Below, in pieces: positions 7,207-15,257 of a stretch of DNA of 26,538 nt; within the stretch, counting starts at the first letter, position 1, and every line of letters starts with the position of its first letter. The stretch is taken from assembly GCA_963623365.1 (NCBI GenBank), contig CAVFJY010000009.1, forward strand, positions 1 through 26,538. The letters are read 5' to 3'. The position numbers and the translations under genes were made by a program. This stretch comes from UBA2834 sp963623365 (lineage in GTDB: Bacteria; Patescibacteriota; Saccharimonadia; Saccharimonadales; Saccharimonadaceae). The notes under the pieces were generated by a model that searched no databases, had not been told where the DNA came from, and worked only from the letters and a program-made list of their open reading frames with translations.

Positions 7207-8036
7207 TCTAGGCCCGAAAGCATATACAATACGTTGCGGTGTTCTGCACCGGCTAGCGTGTTGTACTTTGCCGTGCGGCGTTTATCAATAAGATAAGCAT
7301 GTTGCGCCAAAATCGCATCGCATTCTTGCCCAATGCGCGTACGCAAATCTGTTGCAAAATCTATCATCTTTGCGCAAACGAGAAATTCTAATTTGATATC
7401 TAATGAAATTGCGTCATAGCTCGTCATAATTAGTTGTTCGCATTTCTCCAACATCTTTGCGCCAAGCGTTCGCCAATCCGCCGGAATCATGCGTACGTAA
7501 TAATCCGACATGCACAAGATGATATGCGTATAAGCATAAATCAAATCCGGCTGCTGTTCGGCATTTAAGAAAATTTCTGCCAGCTGCGCATAAACTTCGC
7601 GACGGCGCGGAAAGAGATTCTCGCTTAGGCAAATCACATTCACTGCGTAAGTCGATAGCGCTAGTAATGCCGCTTGGTCGGCCAGCAAATCGTCACATAG
7701 CTGGCGCAAGCGTTCCAGCGGATATAATTGTCGAAAATTTGCTCGCATATCTACTTGGTATTCGATTAGCAAACGATTAATCCGAAACAGCGCCGCCTCC
7801 ACGCCATATAGATCGGGATATTTCTTAAAAAATTTTCGTCGCGCCGCATAATTATTCACGCTCGTGTAGTCATTATTCGCCAGTACCGCCGCAAGGTCGT
7901 GGCTGGGTTCATGCGCCACCAAAAAATCATCAAAACGCTTTTCGTGCAAACAGTATTTGAGCCGCGTCGCCAAATGTTTTTGCTTATCCAGCGGTAGCTC
8001 ATCAAAATGCTCAAGATAATAATCCTGCACGCTCAT
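7200..8036 (-). CDS. Conserved-looking helical protein of unknown function
   Basis: The longest frame begins at 8168. I choose ATG 8036 because it sits 6 bases after a TGC-TATAAT box and avoids running into the divergent gpmI gene. The 278-residue product is almost wholly alpha-helical with no membrane helix or signal. It is rich in Leu, Ala, Tyr, Arg and Asp and has scattered Cys (for example 'RLKYCLHEKRFDDFL', 'IILCMSDYYVRM'). I recognise no domain; a TPR- or HEAT-like helical repeat is possible. Its stop overlaps the convergent ATP-grasp gene by 7 bases. It shares a compact bidirectional promoter with gpmI. Confidence 0.75.
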   Translation of the reverse strand: MSVQDYYLEHFDELPLDKQKHLATRLKYCLHEKRFDDFLVAHEPSHDLAAVLANNDYTSVNNYAARRKFFKKYPDLYGVEAALFRINRLLIEYQVDMRANFRQLYPLERLRQLCDDLLADQAALLALSTYAVNVICLSENLFPRRREVYAQLAEIFLNAEQQPDLIYAYTHIILCMSDYYVRMIPADWRTLGAKMLEKCEQLIMTSYDAISLDIKLEFLVCAKMIDFATDLRTRIGQECDAILAQHAYLIDKRRTAKYNTLAGAEHRNVLYMLSGLDH

Positions 8037-8042
8037 GTAAAT

Positions 8043-8063
8043 ATTATAGCAAGATGTTATACT
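8043..8063. promoter_or_regulatory. Back-to-back divergent promoters, both leaderless
   Basis: Minus strand: TGC-TATAAT (8051-8043), 6 bases before ATG 8036. Plus strand: TGT-TATACT (8055-8063), 6 bases before ATG 8070. The two -10 hexamers are separated by exactly 9 bp, so polymerase cannot use both at once. The same geometry recurs at 23633-23653. Confidence 0.75.
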
Positions 8064-8069
8064 GTAAGC

Positions 8070-9647
8070 ATGAGCAAGTTGAATTATAAAGGGCCGGTCG
8101 TTCTGGTAGTGATGGATGGTGTTGGCCTGCGTGACCAAAGCGAAGGCAATGCCGTTAAACAGGCGCACCTAGAAACCCTCAATGATTTGATGGTAAAATA
8201 TCCGACCGCCAGTCTTGGTGCGGCGGGTGAATATGTGGGTGTACCAGCGGGCGACATGGGCAATTCCGAAGTCGGACACAATGCGATGGGTGCTGGCGAA
8301 ATTGTCTTGCAGCGTTCTGCTGCCGTCGAACATGCGGTTTTTAGTGGCGAAATCTTTGCAACTTCAACTTGGCGCGAAATTATTGACCAAATCCATGTTC
8401 ACCATTCAACTTTGCATTTCATGGGTATCTTTAGTGATGGCAATGTCCATTCCAATATCGCGCATCTCGAAAAAATGCTCGCGCAAGCACAGCAAGATGG
8501 CGTCCAGCGCGCGCGCATTCATGCTTTGATTGATGGCCGCGACGTGCCGCCGCAGAGTGAACCAAAATTCATTCAGCGTCTCGAAAAATTCATCCATGAA
8601 CTTGGCGACCCAGATTATAAAATCGCTTCGGGTGGTGGACGCATGGTAATTACCTGCGACCGCTATGAAAATGATTGGCCAATGGTTGAAAAAGGCTGGC
8701 ATACACATGTGCTTGGTGAAGGTCGCCAATTTGCGCACGCAACGGACGCGATTGAGGCGTACCGCGCCGAGAATAAAGACTTGCAAGACCAATATATGCC
8801 GCCATTCGTCATCGCCGAAAATAGTCAGCCGATTGGCACGATTGAAGATGGCGACGCCGTTGTTTATATCGATTTTCGCGCCGACCGCGCGATTGAGATG
8901 GCGCAAGCCTTTACTTATAATGATTTTCCGCATTTTGATCGTGTTCGTCGTCCCAACGTCTATTTTGCTGGTATGACCGAATACAACGAGGACCTGCATG
9001 TACCTGCGCATGTATTGGTTGGTTCGCCAAATTTTGAGCATACTTTGCCGGAATATCTCGCCGAAAAAGGCCTCAGGCAATATGCTATTTCTGAAACGGT
9101 TAAATTTGGTCATATCACTTATTATTTCAACGGCAATAGCTACCATGTGCCAGATGGGGAAGATGAGGAAGAAGTCGCTTCTTATACCGAGCCTTTCAAT
9201 ACGCGTCCGTGGATGCGTTCCGCCGAGATTACCGATAAGCTGATTGCTGCCATTGAGTCGCAGAAATATGATTTCTTGCGGATTAATTACCCAGGTGGCG
9301 ATATGGTGGGGCATTTTGGCGAGCTCGCGCCAACCATTAATGCCATGGAATCAATCGATATCTGTCTCAAGCGCATTATTACGGCCGTGAATAAGCTTGG
9401 CGGGATAACGGTTATTACGGCCGATCACGGTAACGCCGAAGAGTTGCTTAACGCTGACGGCACTCCTAAGACCGCCCATACCACCAACCGTGTACCTTGC
9501 ATTTTTGTCGATGATACCGAGAATGCGCAACACTATCGTCTTACTTTGGGCGATCATGGCTTAGCTAATCTCGCTGCTACAATCGCAATTTTACTTGGCC
9601 AGGAGCCGCACGCCGCTTGGCTCCCGCCAATTATTGAGGAGGAATAA
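8070..9647 (+). CDS. gpmI: 2,3-bisphosphoglycerate-independent phosphoglycerate mutase
   Basis: The frame is open from 8007, but ATG 8070 matches the family N-terminus ('KGPVVLVVMDGVGLRD') and lies 6 bases after the promoter -10. The 525-residue product is full length. Visible motifs are the first metal Asp (16), the phosphorylated Ser66 in 'GNSEVGH', 'DGRDVPPQS', 'DFRADRAIEM', 'INYPGGDMVGH' and 'ITADHGNAEE' with a final 'HTTNRVP' metal/His site. It interconverts 3- and 2-phosphoglycerate in lower glycolysis using two Mn ions. It is followed 3 bases later by a membrane-protein gene, so the two are likely co-transcribed. Confidence 0.97.
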   Translation: MSKLNYKGPVVLVVMDGVGLRDQSEGNAVKQAHLETLNDLMVKYPTASLGAAGEYVGVPAGDMGNSEVGHNAMGAGEIVLQRSAAVEHAVFSGEIFATSTWREIIDQIHVHHSTLHFMGIFSDGNVHSNIAHLEKMLAQAQQDGVQRARIHALIDGRDVPPQSEPKFIQRLEKFIHELGDPDYKIASGGGRMVITCDRYENDWPMVEKGWHTHVLGEGRQFAHATDAIEAYRAENKDLQDQYMPPFVIAENSQPIGTIEDGDAVVYIDFRADRAIEMAQAFTYNDFPHFDRVRRPNVYFAGMTEYNEDLHVPAHVLVGSPNFEHTLPEYLAEKGLRQYAISETVKFGHITYYFNGNSYHVPDGEDEEEVASYTEPFNTRPWMRSAEITDKLIAAIESQKYDFLRINYPGGDMVGHFGELAPTINAMESIDICLKRIITAVNKLGGITVITADHGNAEELLNADGTPKTAHTTNRVPCIFVDDTENAQHYRLTLGDHGLANLAATIAILLGQEPHAAWLPPIIEEE

Positions 9648-9649
9648 TA

Positions 9650-10327
9650 ATGTTTCCAATTCTACAACCAGCTCTAGTTGCGCTCGCGATGGTCGCCGCC
9701 GTGGCTTGTGCGCTTAAACTTTTTGATATGAATAGTGATTTTGCGCCGATTTTGCGCAAAATTAGCATTCCTTTCGCGATTATTGTTTCGCTTATCATAA
9801 TTTGCATCTTTGTCTTTCCGCTGATTGGCGAATCGGACTTTGATATTGGCGTCTTTGCTGCATTGATTTTTATCTCATGCGTTGTCAACTGCGCCATTGG
9901 TTATTTCGTCTCAATTCTGATTGATAGAATTATCGCAAAATCTAAAAAAGCCAAGAAATTTAAACCTGCCGTCGTATCGTTAACTTTACTCGACTTGGTT
10001 GGTGCGCTTCTAGCAGGGCTTGGTCTCGGCGGATGTTTTTATAGTAAGGGGATTGGTATGCTCGCCGCCGTCGCGCTCGGGCTATTCTTACTGATGGAGA
10101 AAGTAGCGGTTGTCCGGCGCTATCAAAACGAATGGACGCGTCAACAAATCATTACTAATCTGGCGATTACCCTTATTGTCATCCCGCTCGCCGTGCTTGC
10201 TGTTATCTTCTTTTGTAGCCTCAATTTGTCCGCTGGCCTCACGCTGCTTGCACTTGGCTGCGGCTATCTCTTTTATCGCGTCGCATTCCATCTGTTCTTT
10301 ATTGCGAAAAGCCTCAAAAAAAGCTAG
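9650..10327 (+). CDS. Six-helix integral membrane protein, function unknown
   Basis: The ATG lies 3 bases after the gpmI stop, with GAGGAGG embedded in the last gpmI codons, so translation is probably coupled. The 225-residue product shows about six hydrophobic segments (~4-24, 38-62, 68-92, 106-128/129-147, 167-188, 192-215). Basic loops lie between them ('KSKKAKKFK', 'VRRYQNEWTRQQ') and the C-terminus is basic ('KSLKKS'). No signature residues of a transporter family are visible. Position between gpmI and a GalU-like gene does not by itself show function. Confidence 0.75.
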   Translation: MFPILQPALVALAMVAAVACALKLFDMNSDFAPILRKISIPFAIIVSLIIICIFVFPLIGESDFDIGVFAALIFISCVVNCAIGYFVSILIDRIIAKSKKAKKFKPAVVSLTLLDLVGALLAGLGLGGCFYSKGIGMLAAVALGLFLLMEKVAVVRRYQNEWTRQQIITNLAITLIVIPLAVLAVIFFCSLNLSAGLTLLALGCGYLFYRVAFHLFFIAKSLKKS

Positions 10328-10345
10328 AATAAAGAAAACTTATAC

Positions 10346-10350
10346 GGAGA
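10346..10350 (+). promoter_or_regulatory. Ribosome binding site of the galU-like gene
   Basis: GGAGA 9 bases before ATG 10360. It supports that start, because the gap after the previous stop is only 32 bases and no -10 box lies next to the ATG. Confidence 0.55.
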
Positions 10351-10359
10351 TTTCCTCAT

Positions 10360-11199
10360 ATGCAGATAGATAAAGCTATTATTCCTGTGGCTGGATGGGG
10401 GACCCGGCGCCTACCTATTACTAAAGTAGTTGAGAAAGTAATGTTGCCTATTGGCAACCGCCCATTGGTTGATTATGTGGTCGAAGACTGCGCCAAGGCA
10501 GGCATTAAAGAAGCTTATCTCGTAATCGACGAGAAGCCTTTTTCGCAAATCAAGGCTTATTATGAAGAAAATGCAAAGTTGAATCAGTATCTTGTCGCGC
10601 ATGGAAAGAGTGACAAGCTCACACTGACTGATACACAGCGTGATGGTCTAACTTTGCATTTTTATGTCCAGAAAGACGTCGATCGTCGTTATGGTACCGC
10701 CGAGCCGGTCGCGCAAGTTGTGCAAGAATTTGGCATCGATGAGTCTTGCGTTGTTTTGATGGGCGATGATTTTATTTATAATGCCGACGGCTCGTCCGAC
10801 CTTGCGCGTTTAATGGACCTGATTAAGACTGCCGACGATTCCGCCATGCTTGCTACCGAAATTCCGATCGAAGAGGTTGAACGCTATGGCGTACTTAAAG
10901 TCGACCAAGGTATTCTGTCTGGCATTTATGAAAAGCCGAAGAAAGAAGAAGCGCCTAGCAATTTGATTAACATCAGCAAATATATTATGTCTGCCGAGCT
11001 GCTTGGTCGCATTGTGAAATATTGCAAAGAGAACAATTTTGGCCCAGAAGACCAAGAATATCTCATTACCGACCCGATTATTGAGCATATTAAAGCCGGC
11101 AAGCAAATTCATGTTTTGCCAATTCAGGGCGAATATCTTGATGGTGGCTCCGTTGAGGGCTGGCTACATGCCAATAACGTCGTTTGCGGGCGACATTAA
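10360..11199 (+). CDS. galU: GalU-like sugar-1-phosphate nucleotidyltransferase
   Basis: The 279-residue protein carries the nucleotidyltransferase loop 'GWGTRRLPITK' (12-22), then 'VMLPIGNRPLVDYVVED', a metal-binding Asp in 'VVLMGDDFIY', 'EVERYGVLKVD' and 'GEYLDGGSVEGWL' near the end. This layout and length fit bacterial GalU (UTP-glucose-1-phosphate uridylyltransferase). It differs at usually fixed spots: 'VVEKVMLP' replaces 'IPKEMLP', and 'YGTAEPV' stands where GalU has a Gly-Leu-Gly-His stretch. Base or sugar specificity may therefore differ, and RmlA/RfbF-type activities cannot be excluded. The stop overlaps the next start (TAATG). Confidence 0.85.
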   Translation: MQIDKAIIPVAGWGTRRLPITKVVEKVMLPIGNRPLVDYVVEDCAKAGIKEAYLVIDEKPFSQIKAYYEENAKLNQYLVAHGKSDKLTLTDTQRDGLTLHFYVQKDVDRRYGTAEPVAQVVQEFGIDESCVVLMGDDFIYNADGSSDLARLMDLIKTADDSAMLATEIPIEEVERYGVLKVDQGILSGIYEKPKKEEAPSNLINISKYIMSAELLGRIVKYCKENNFGPEDQEYLITDPIIEHIKAGKQIHVLPIQGEYLDGGSVEGWLHANNVVCGRH

Positions 11200-11417
11200 T
11201 GCGCATTGCCGTGCGCGTTAAACCGGGCGTAAAGGGAACAGCGCGACTTGAGCGCCAAGCGGACGGTAGTTATATTGCCTTTTTGCATGCCCGCGCACAT
11301 GATGGCGAAGCTAACCGCGCCCTGCTTGAACTAGTTTCTGACGAATTCAGGGTTGCTAAAACTCAAATCGCCATCGTCTCGGGCGCTAAAGCTCGCCAAA
11401 AAGTTCTTGAGTGGTAG
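11199..11417 (+). CDS. DUF167 (YggU-like) small protein
   Basis: I start at ATG 11199, which shares a base with the upstream stop (TAATG), rather than TTG 11184. The 72-residue product has the DUF167 pattern: 'VRVKPGVKG' at the N-terminus, the central 'DGEANRALLELVSDEF', and 'IVSGAKARQKVL' at the end. Family function is unknown. Probably translated by coupling to the GalU-like gene. It ends 1 base before the convergent rarA. Confidence 0.88.
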   Translation: MRIAVRVKPGVKGTARLERQADGSYIAFLHARAHDGEANRALLELVSDEFRVAKTQIAIVSGAKARQKVLEW

Positions 11418-11418
11418 A

Positions 11419-12600
11419 TTAACTGCCCAAAATTATTTGATCTTTAATTTCGTCTGGCAAATAATTTTTGTCTAAATGAAAACCTGCTTCCCATTTTTGC
11501 CCCTTGCCAAAACCGAGTTCTTTCATTAGCTTCGTTGGCGCATTGCGCAGCCATAGCGGTACCGGCAATCCCATAGTTTTGGTTGCGAGATCTTGCGCGG
11601 CGTACCACGCATCGGTCGTCACGCGCGATTTCTTTGCCTTTGCTAGCGCTGTTGTCACGTGCGCTAAAATTAGCCCGCTCTCCGGCATACCAATGCGTTC
11701 CACCGCCATAAAAGCATTCAGCGCCAGCCCCAAGGCACCATTGCCCGCCAGTCCAATATCTTCTGATGCAAAAATTACCATTCGTCGTGCAATGAATTTT
11801 GGATCTTCGCCTGAATTCAGCATCCGTGCCAAATAATACAAGGCTGCATCCGCATCGCTCCCGCGCATCGATTTAATGAAGGCCGAAATGTTGTCGTAGT
11901 GCGCATCGCCTTTTTTATCATATCCGGGCAACTTGCGTCCCGCCGCCTCTTTCACTTCCTCAACACCAATCTTATCGCTCAAATTCAGTGCTAATTCCAA
12001 ATCGCCCAGCGCCGAGCGTGCGTCGCCGCCCGATAATTCCGCCAAATAATCGATTGCGGCTTTGTTGACGCGCTTCGTTGCGTTCTCAGCCTTAATCGCC
12101 CGCTTCAAAACAGCGATAATATTCTCTTTCGATAGATGTTTAACCACAACTACACGACTGCGCGACAGCAGCGGGGAAATCACTTCAAAACTCGGATTTT
12201 CGGTTGTTGCGCCAATCAAGGTGATTAGTCCGCTCTCAACATGTGGCAAAAAAGCATCTTGCTGCGCTTTATTAAAACGATGAATTTCATCTACGAATAG
12301 CACCGTACGCGTTTTTAAATTCCAATTCTGTTTTGCGCGCTCAACCACCTGCTCGACGTCCTTCTTGCCAGACGTCACCGCCGAAATTTCAATGAAATCT
12401 GCCTCAAATTCCTTTGCAATAATGCGTGCTAGTGTCGTTTTGCCTGTCCCCGGCGGACCCCAAAAAATAATATTTACCGGCTCACGTTTCTTTACGATTT
12501 CCGTCAAAATCTTGCCTTCGCCGATAATCTCGTCTTGTCCCAGCACCTCTTCCAGTTTTTGCGGACGCATGCGCTCCGCCAGTGGTCGCCTATCGTCCAT
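11419..12600 (-). CDS. rarA: Replication-associated recombination protein RarA/MgsA
   Basis: This 393-residue AAA+ ATPase starts with the RarA/clamp-loader-like 'PLAERMRPQKLEEVLGQ'. Walker A is 'GPPGTGKTT' (48-56), Walker B 'VDEIHRFNK' (103-111), sensor 1 'GATTENPSF' and sensor 2 'GDARSALGDLELAL'. The C-terminal tetramerisation region has 'MRGSDADAALYYLARML' and 'RRMVIFASEDIG'. RarA acts at stalled replication forks with SSB. Its start overlaps the end of the tandem Nudix gene by 11 bases, making it the last gene of a three-gene minus-strand operon. It lacks the N-terminal zinc finger of the eukaryotic WRNIP1 relatives. Confidence 0.96.
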   Translation of the reverse strand: MDDRRPLAERMRPQKLEEVLGQDEIIGEGKILTEIVKKREPVNIIFWGPPGTGKTTLARIIAKEFEADFIEISAVTSGKKDVEQVVERAKQNWNLKTRTVLFVDEIHRFNKAQQDAFLPHVESGLITLIGATTENPSFEVISPLLSRSRVVVVKHLSKENIIAVLKRAIKAENATKRVNKAAIDYLAELSGGDARSALGDLELALNLSDKIGVEEVKEAAGRKLPGYDKKGDAHYDNISAFIKSMRGSDADAALYYLARMLNSGEDPKFIARRMVIFASEDIGLAGNGALGLALNAFMAVERIGMPESGLILAHVTTALAKAKKSRVTTDAWYAAQDLATKTMGLPVPLWLRNAPTKLMKELGFGKGQKWEAGFHLDKNYLPDEIKDQIILGS

Positions 12601-13591
12601 GTTTCTGGTAGACCTTTTTGGCGTATTTTAGCGCAGCAATTTCGCGCTGCGTAAAGAAATATGCACCATAAAAATTAATCTTCTCGAGATCGACCGCTTC
12701 GAGCGCTGCAATTGCTGCGTCAAAATCTTCGAACCATTCCAGCTTATCGCCGTCTTCGATTTCGTCGGCCATTAAGGCGCTGCCAACAAATTCGCCAGCG
12801 CGACACAGATAAATGTCCGCTTCTGCTATCATCTTCCATTCGTGGCGTGTATTTCGACAAAGGCCTAGTCTGTGCAAAATCTCGATGTTGTAGCCCGCTT
12901 CTTCGCACACTTCGCGCTCCAAATTTTCGCGTCCCAATTCGCCTTGTTCGCGTCCGCCCCCAGGGAGTTTATACCAGCCCCGCCTTGTGCTATGAATTAG
13001 TGCCACGCGATCTTGCTCGTCTAACAATATTGCCCGCGCACTCTGTTTTAACTTATAATCCGCGCCCGCTAGCTGTTTTGTTTTCGCTAGTCCCACATCC
13101 GCATCGTCAATATCGTCGATAAGCTTTTCTGGCAATTCTTCCACCCAAAAGTCATCGAAAGTGTCATTCGCATTAAAATGAAACCACGCTTCGACTTTTT
13201 TGCCCGTCAACACTTGCGGATACCAATGCACATCGTCGCACCACATCTTGCTATAATCCACCTCGGCAATTTTAATCCATTGCGGCAAAATTTCGTCACT
13301 CTCTGTCGGTTCGCCCGTCCACTCCAGCCCAAAATAGACATGCATCATATTGCGCACGGGCTTACCTTTGTAATATAAGTTATCAAACACAATATCAGCT
13401 ACATGTTCCAGCCGGCTTACTTCGACCCCGATTTCCTCGCGCGTCTCGCGGATAGCGCAAGCTTCAATTGTCTCGCCAGCTTCTTGCTTGCCACCCACAC
13501 CATTCAGGCGTCCCTTGCCAAAGCCGCGCTTTTTCATGCCCAGCAGGATTTCATCTTCACGTTTCAAAATAATCAATGTCGTATGTAACAT
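12590..13591 (-). CDS. Tandem Nudix hydrolase: MTH1-like domain plus second Nudix
   Basis: The 333-residue protein has two complete Nudix boxes: G34-V56 ('GKQEAGE' then 'RETREEIGV') and ~211-235 ('GGREQGE' then 'REVCEEAGY'). The first domain resembles MTH1/NUDT1 closely. Residues known in MTH1 to recognise oxidised purines are present: the Asn in 'LNGVGG' (MTH1 Asn33) and the 'MWCDD' Trp/Asp/Asp (MTH1 Trp117, Asp119, Asp120), in a matching 'ESDE...W' context. The domain therefore probably removes 8-oxo-dGTP or 2-OH-dATP. The second domain's substrate is unknown. Start shares a base with the upstream stop (TAATG on the minus strand), and the end overlaps rarA. Fusion of two intact domains is unusual. 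Confidence 0.92.
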   Translation of the reverse strand: MLHTTLIILKREDEILLGMKKRGFGKGRLNGVGGKQEAGETIEACAIRETREEIGVEVSRLEHVADIVFDNLYYKGKPVRNMMHVYFGLEWTGEPTESDEILPQWIKIAEVDYSKMWCDDVHWYPQVLTGKKVEAWFHFNANDTFDDFWVEELPEKLIDDIDDADVGLAKTKQLAGADYKLKQSARAILLDEQDRVALIHSTRRGWYKLPGGGREQGELGRENLEREVCEEAGYNIEILHRLGLCRNTRHEWKMIAEADIYLCRAGEFVGSALMADEIEDGDKLEWFEDFDAAIAALEAVDLEKINFYGAYFFTQREIAALKYAKKVYQKHGR

Positions 13592-14286
13592 TATTGGTAC
13601 CTTTCATAAGTTTTCTGAGTAATTGGTCGCGCCCGCAAGATGTAAAGTAGGCCATTGTCGAACGCCCAATCTACGCTCACCGCTTCGTCTAGTCTTTTCT
13701 CGATTTTCCGAATCAAATGATATAATTGTGCGATCTGTTGCGGCGTTAAACAAATTTCATTTTCTTCGTCGCTTTCGAGGCTCAGCGCACCTGTGTTTTT
13801 ATCGACTAAAATCATATCGGCTTCACTCTCGCCGCTGAGCACCGTGCCGTTCATCCAGAGATTTGCCTCAATCAAAATCTCGTTATTATCTAATGTCACG
13901 GGGTTATAAGAATGGATTGTTCCTGAATATTCCGCATCCAGATCCTTTTGTACGACCACTGCCACACGATGCCCGCGTCGTGCCGAATTCTTACGCAAAT
14001 AATCAATCGTGTCAATCAGCACATCGCGCTTTACGCCCCGAATTGTTTCGCTCGAGAAAATCTCCAACTCAACTGGCGCCGCCCGCAACGTCGCTTCTGT
14101 AAAATGATATTTATCAAACTCACGCAGAATTTCATTGCTCAGCCCAAATTGCAGCTCCTCTTCGACGGGCACAATAAAACCATCTACTACTCGAAAACCC
14201 GCCCGCTTCAGGCGCGCCAAATACAGACCCAAATTGCCAATCTGTCTAATATTCGTGCTGGCATCAATTGCGAGAATCCTGCTCAT
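13591..14286 (-). CDS. Reduced PEP-synthase/PPDK N-terminal-domain-like protein
   Basis: Parts of this 231-residue protein line up with the ATP-binding domain of PEP synthase/PPDK. The 'GNLGLYLARLKRAGFRVVDGFIV' N-terminus (13-39) corresponds to GxKxxxLxxL...G..VPxGF. 'VAVVVQK' is followed by 'EYSGTIHS' (~118), then 'LWMNGTVLSGE', and the last strand is 'VDWAFDNGLLYILRARPIT'. The central region holding the 'RSSA..ED' ATP-binding segment in full-length enzymes is missing. So are the phospho-His and PEP domains. Whether it binds ATP is doubtful; a regulatory or scaffolding role is possible. First gene of the operon with the tandem Nudix protein and rarA. Confidence 0.75.
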   Translation of the reverse strand: MSRILAIDASTNIRQIGNLGLYLARLKRAGFRVVDGFIVPVEEELQFGLSNEILREFDKYHFTEATLRAAPVELEIFSSETIRGVKRDVLIDTIDYLRKNSARRGHRVAVVVQKDLDAEYSGTIHSYNPVTLDNNEILIEANLWMNGTVLSGESEADMILVDKNTGALSLESDEENEICLTPQQIAQLYHLIRKIEKRLDEAVSVDWAFDNGLLYILRARPITQKTYERYQ

Positions 14287-14297
14287 ATCTTGATGCT

Positions 14298-14306
14298 ATC
14301 TTAGCA
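14298..14306 (-). promoter_or_regulatory. Extended -10 promoter of the Nudix-rarA operon
   Basis: On the minus strand, TGC-TAAGAT occupies 14306-14298 and ends 11 bases before ATG 14286. This predicts a leader of about 5 bases without a ribosome binding site. Confidence 0.55.
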
Positions 14307-14335
14307 CGATTTGCGCCCCTTGCGCCACCACTCTC

Positions 14336-14364
14336 TTGACATTTTGGCAAAAGTTTGATATAAT
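14336..14364 (+). promoter_or_regulatory. Full-consensus sigma-70 promoter of the acidic-protein gene
   Basis: TTGACA (14336-14341), exactly 17 bases, then TATAAT (14359-14364), with TGA just before the -10 (extended -10). Every element is consensus. The transcript should start near 14371 with a ~75-base leader. The leader holds a hairpin (ATCGCT with AGCGAT around 14408-14424) and then AGGAGG. Confidence 0.92.
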
Positions 14365-14432
14365 ATATATTGGATATGCTCGATTCGTGGGCAATCTAGA
14401 AAACCGATCGCTAGAAAGAGCGATTGCATCTT

Positions 14433-14439
14433 AGGAGGT
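14433..14439 (+). promoter_or_regulatory. Perfect Shine-Dalgarno site
   Basis: AGGAGGT, with AGGAGG ending 7 bases before ATG 14446. Together with the consensus promoter it predicts very high expression of the downstream gene. Confidence 0.85.
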
Positions 14440-14445
14440 ATATCT

Positions 14446-15222
14446 ATGCTGAAAGTTGAAGGAAACATGTTAGCGACTAGCCTGATGGAAGAGATTTCGC
14501 ATCTCGACCTAGTGACCGATGCGCAGGCGCAGGCTCTGAAGGGCACGCCTATCCGTAATCTGACCAGTGACACTATCGCCGTTGAGCTGAAGGATATTAA
14601 TGATCCTTTCTTGGTTTACGGCCGCCGCACCAAGACAATCTTGCTGCATACGCCCGACGTCGTCGTGCTGCTTGGCAAGATTGATACTGTACATGGCTGG
14701 GCTTTGAAGGCTGGTACCGGCGAAGTTGCCTACTTGCATGGCGACTGGCGGCTCGAAGAAGACTTTACGCGGGCGATGTGGACAGCCGCCAATAAGGGCG
14801 TTATTGTCCATCAGTGTTCCAGCTACCTTAGCGGCCAGGATATTCCTGAGCTGGCTTTTGTGGCGGCGGACACTCCTGCGACTCCGACCGAATCCTCGAC
14901 TGATGGCGCTTTTGTGGTGGCGGAAGCCGCCGTCGACACTCCGGTCGCCGAAGTGGAAGCTACCGATGCTCCGGTCGCTGGAACCGAGGCCTCGATCGAA
15001 GCTCCGGCTGAGCCGGCTGACGTCGATGATGTCTCTGCCGCTGCCGAAGCTGAACTTGAAGACTTCGTGTTAGATGCGCCGGAACTGCCGTTGACACTTG
15101 AAGACCTTGCGGCAAATACGCCAGAGCTTCCGCCGATGCTCGATGAACACTACGCCGCAATGCTGCGGCGGAAGTCGAGTTCCCGCAAGAAGACCCCGCT
15201 TGGTTTGGATATTGACTGGTAA
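14446..15222 (+). CDS. Abundant acidic protein of unknown function
   Basis: This 258-residue protein matches nothing I recognise. Residues ~1-145 look like a compact alpha/beta domain ('IAVELKDINDPFLVYGRRTKT', 'HTPDVVVLLGKIDTVHGWAL', 'FTRAMWTAANKGVIVHQ'). Residues ~146-230 form a low-complexity tail of Ala, Pro, Glu, Asp, Val and Thr. The end has a basic patch 'RRKSSSRKKT' and then 'GLDIDW'. There is no signal peptide or membrane helix. A full-consensus promoter, a perfect ribosome binding site and a strong terminator indicate a monocistronic, highly expressed gene. The long acidic tail followed by a basic patch suggests binding to nucleic acid or basic partners, but this is speculation. Confidence 0.85.
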   Translation: MLKVEGNMLATSLMEEISHLDLVTDAQAQALKGTPIRNLTSDTIAVELKDINDPFLVYGRRTKTILLHTPDVVVLLGKIDTVHGWALKAGTGEVAYLHGDWRLEEDFTRAMWTAANKGVIVHQCSSYLSGQDIPELAFVAADTPATPTESSTDGAFVVAEAAVDTPVAEVEATDAPVAGTEASIEAPAEPADVDDVSAAAEAELEDFVLDAPELPLTLEDLAANTPELPPMLDEHYAAMLRRKSSSRKKTPLGLDIDW

Positions 15223-15257
15223 AACAGTCGCATGCTCAAACCAACAATATTCTCCAT

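Noticed and set aside
8037..8168. Longer N-terminus for the minus-strand helical protein (start at 8168)
   Set aside because: It would cross the bidirectional promoter and run into gpmI; ATG 8036 sits 6 bases after a TGC-TATAAT box.
8406..9314. 302-codon minus-strand frame inside gpmI
   Set aside because: Antisense to a full-length gpmI with every catalytic motif; the translation has no recognisable domain and its codon pattern is that of the opposite strand.
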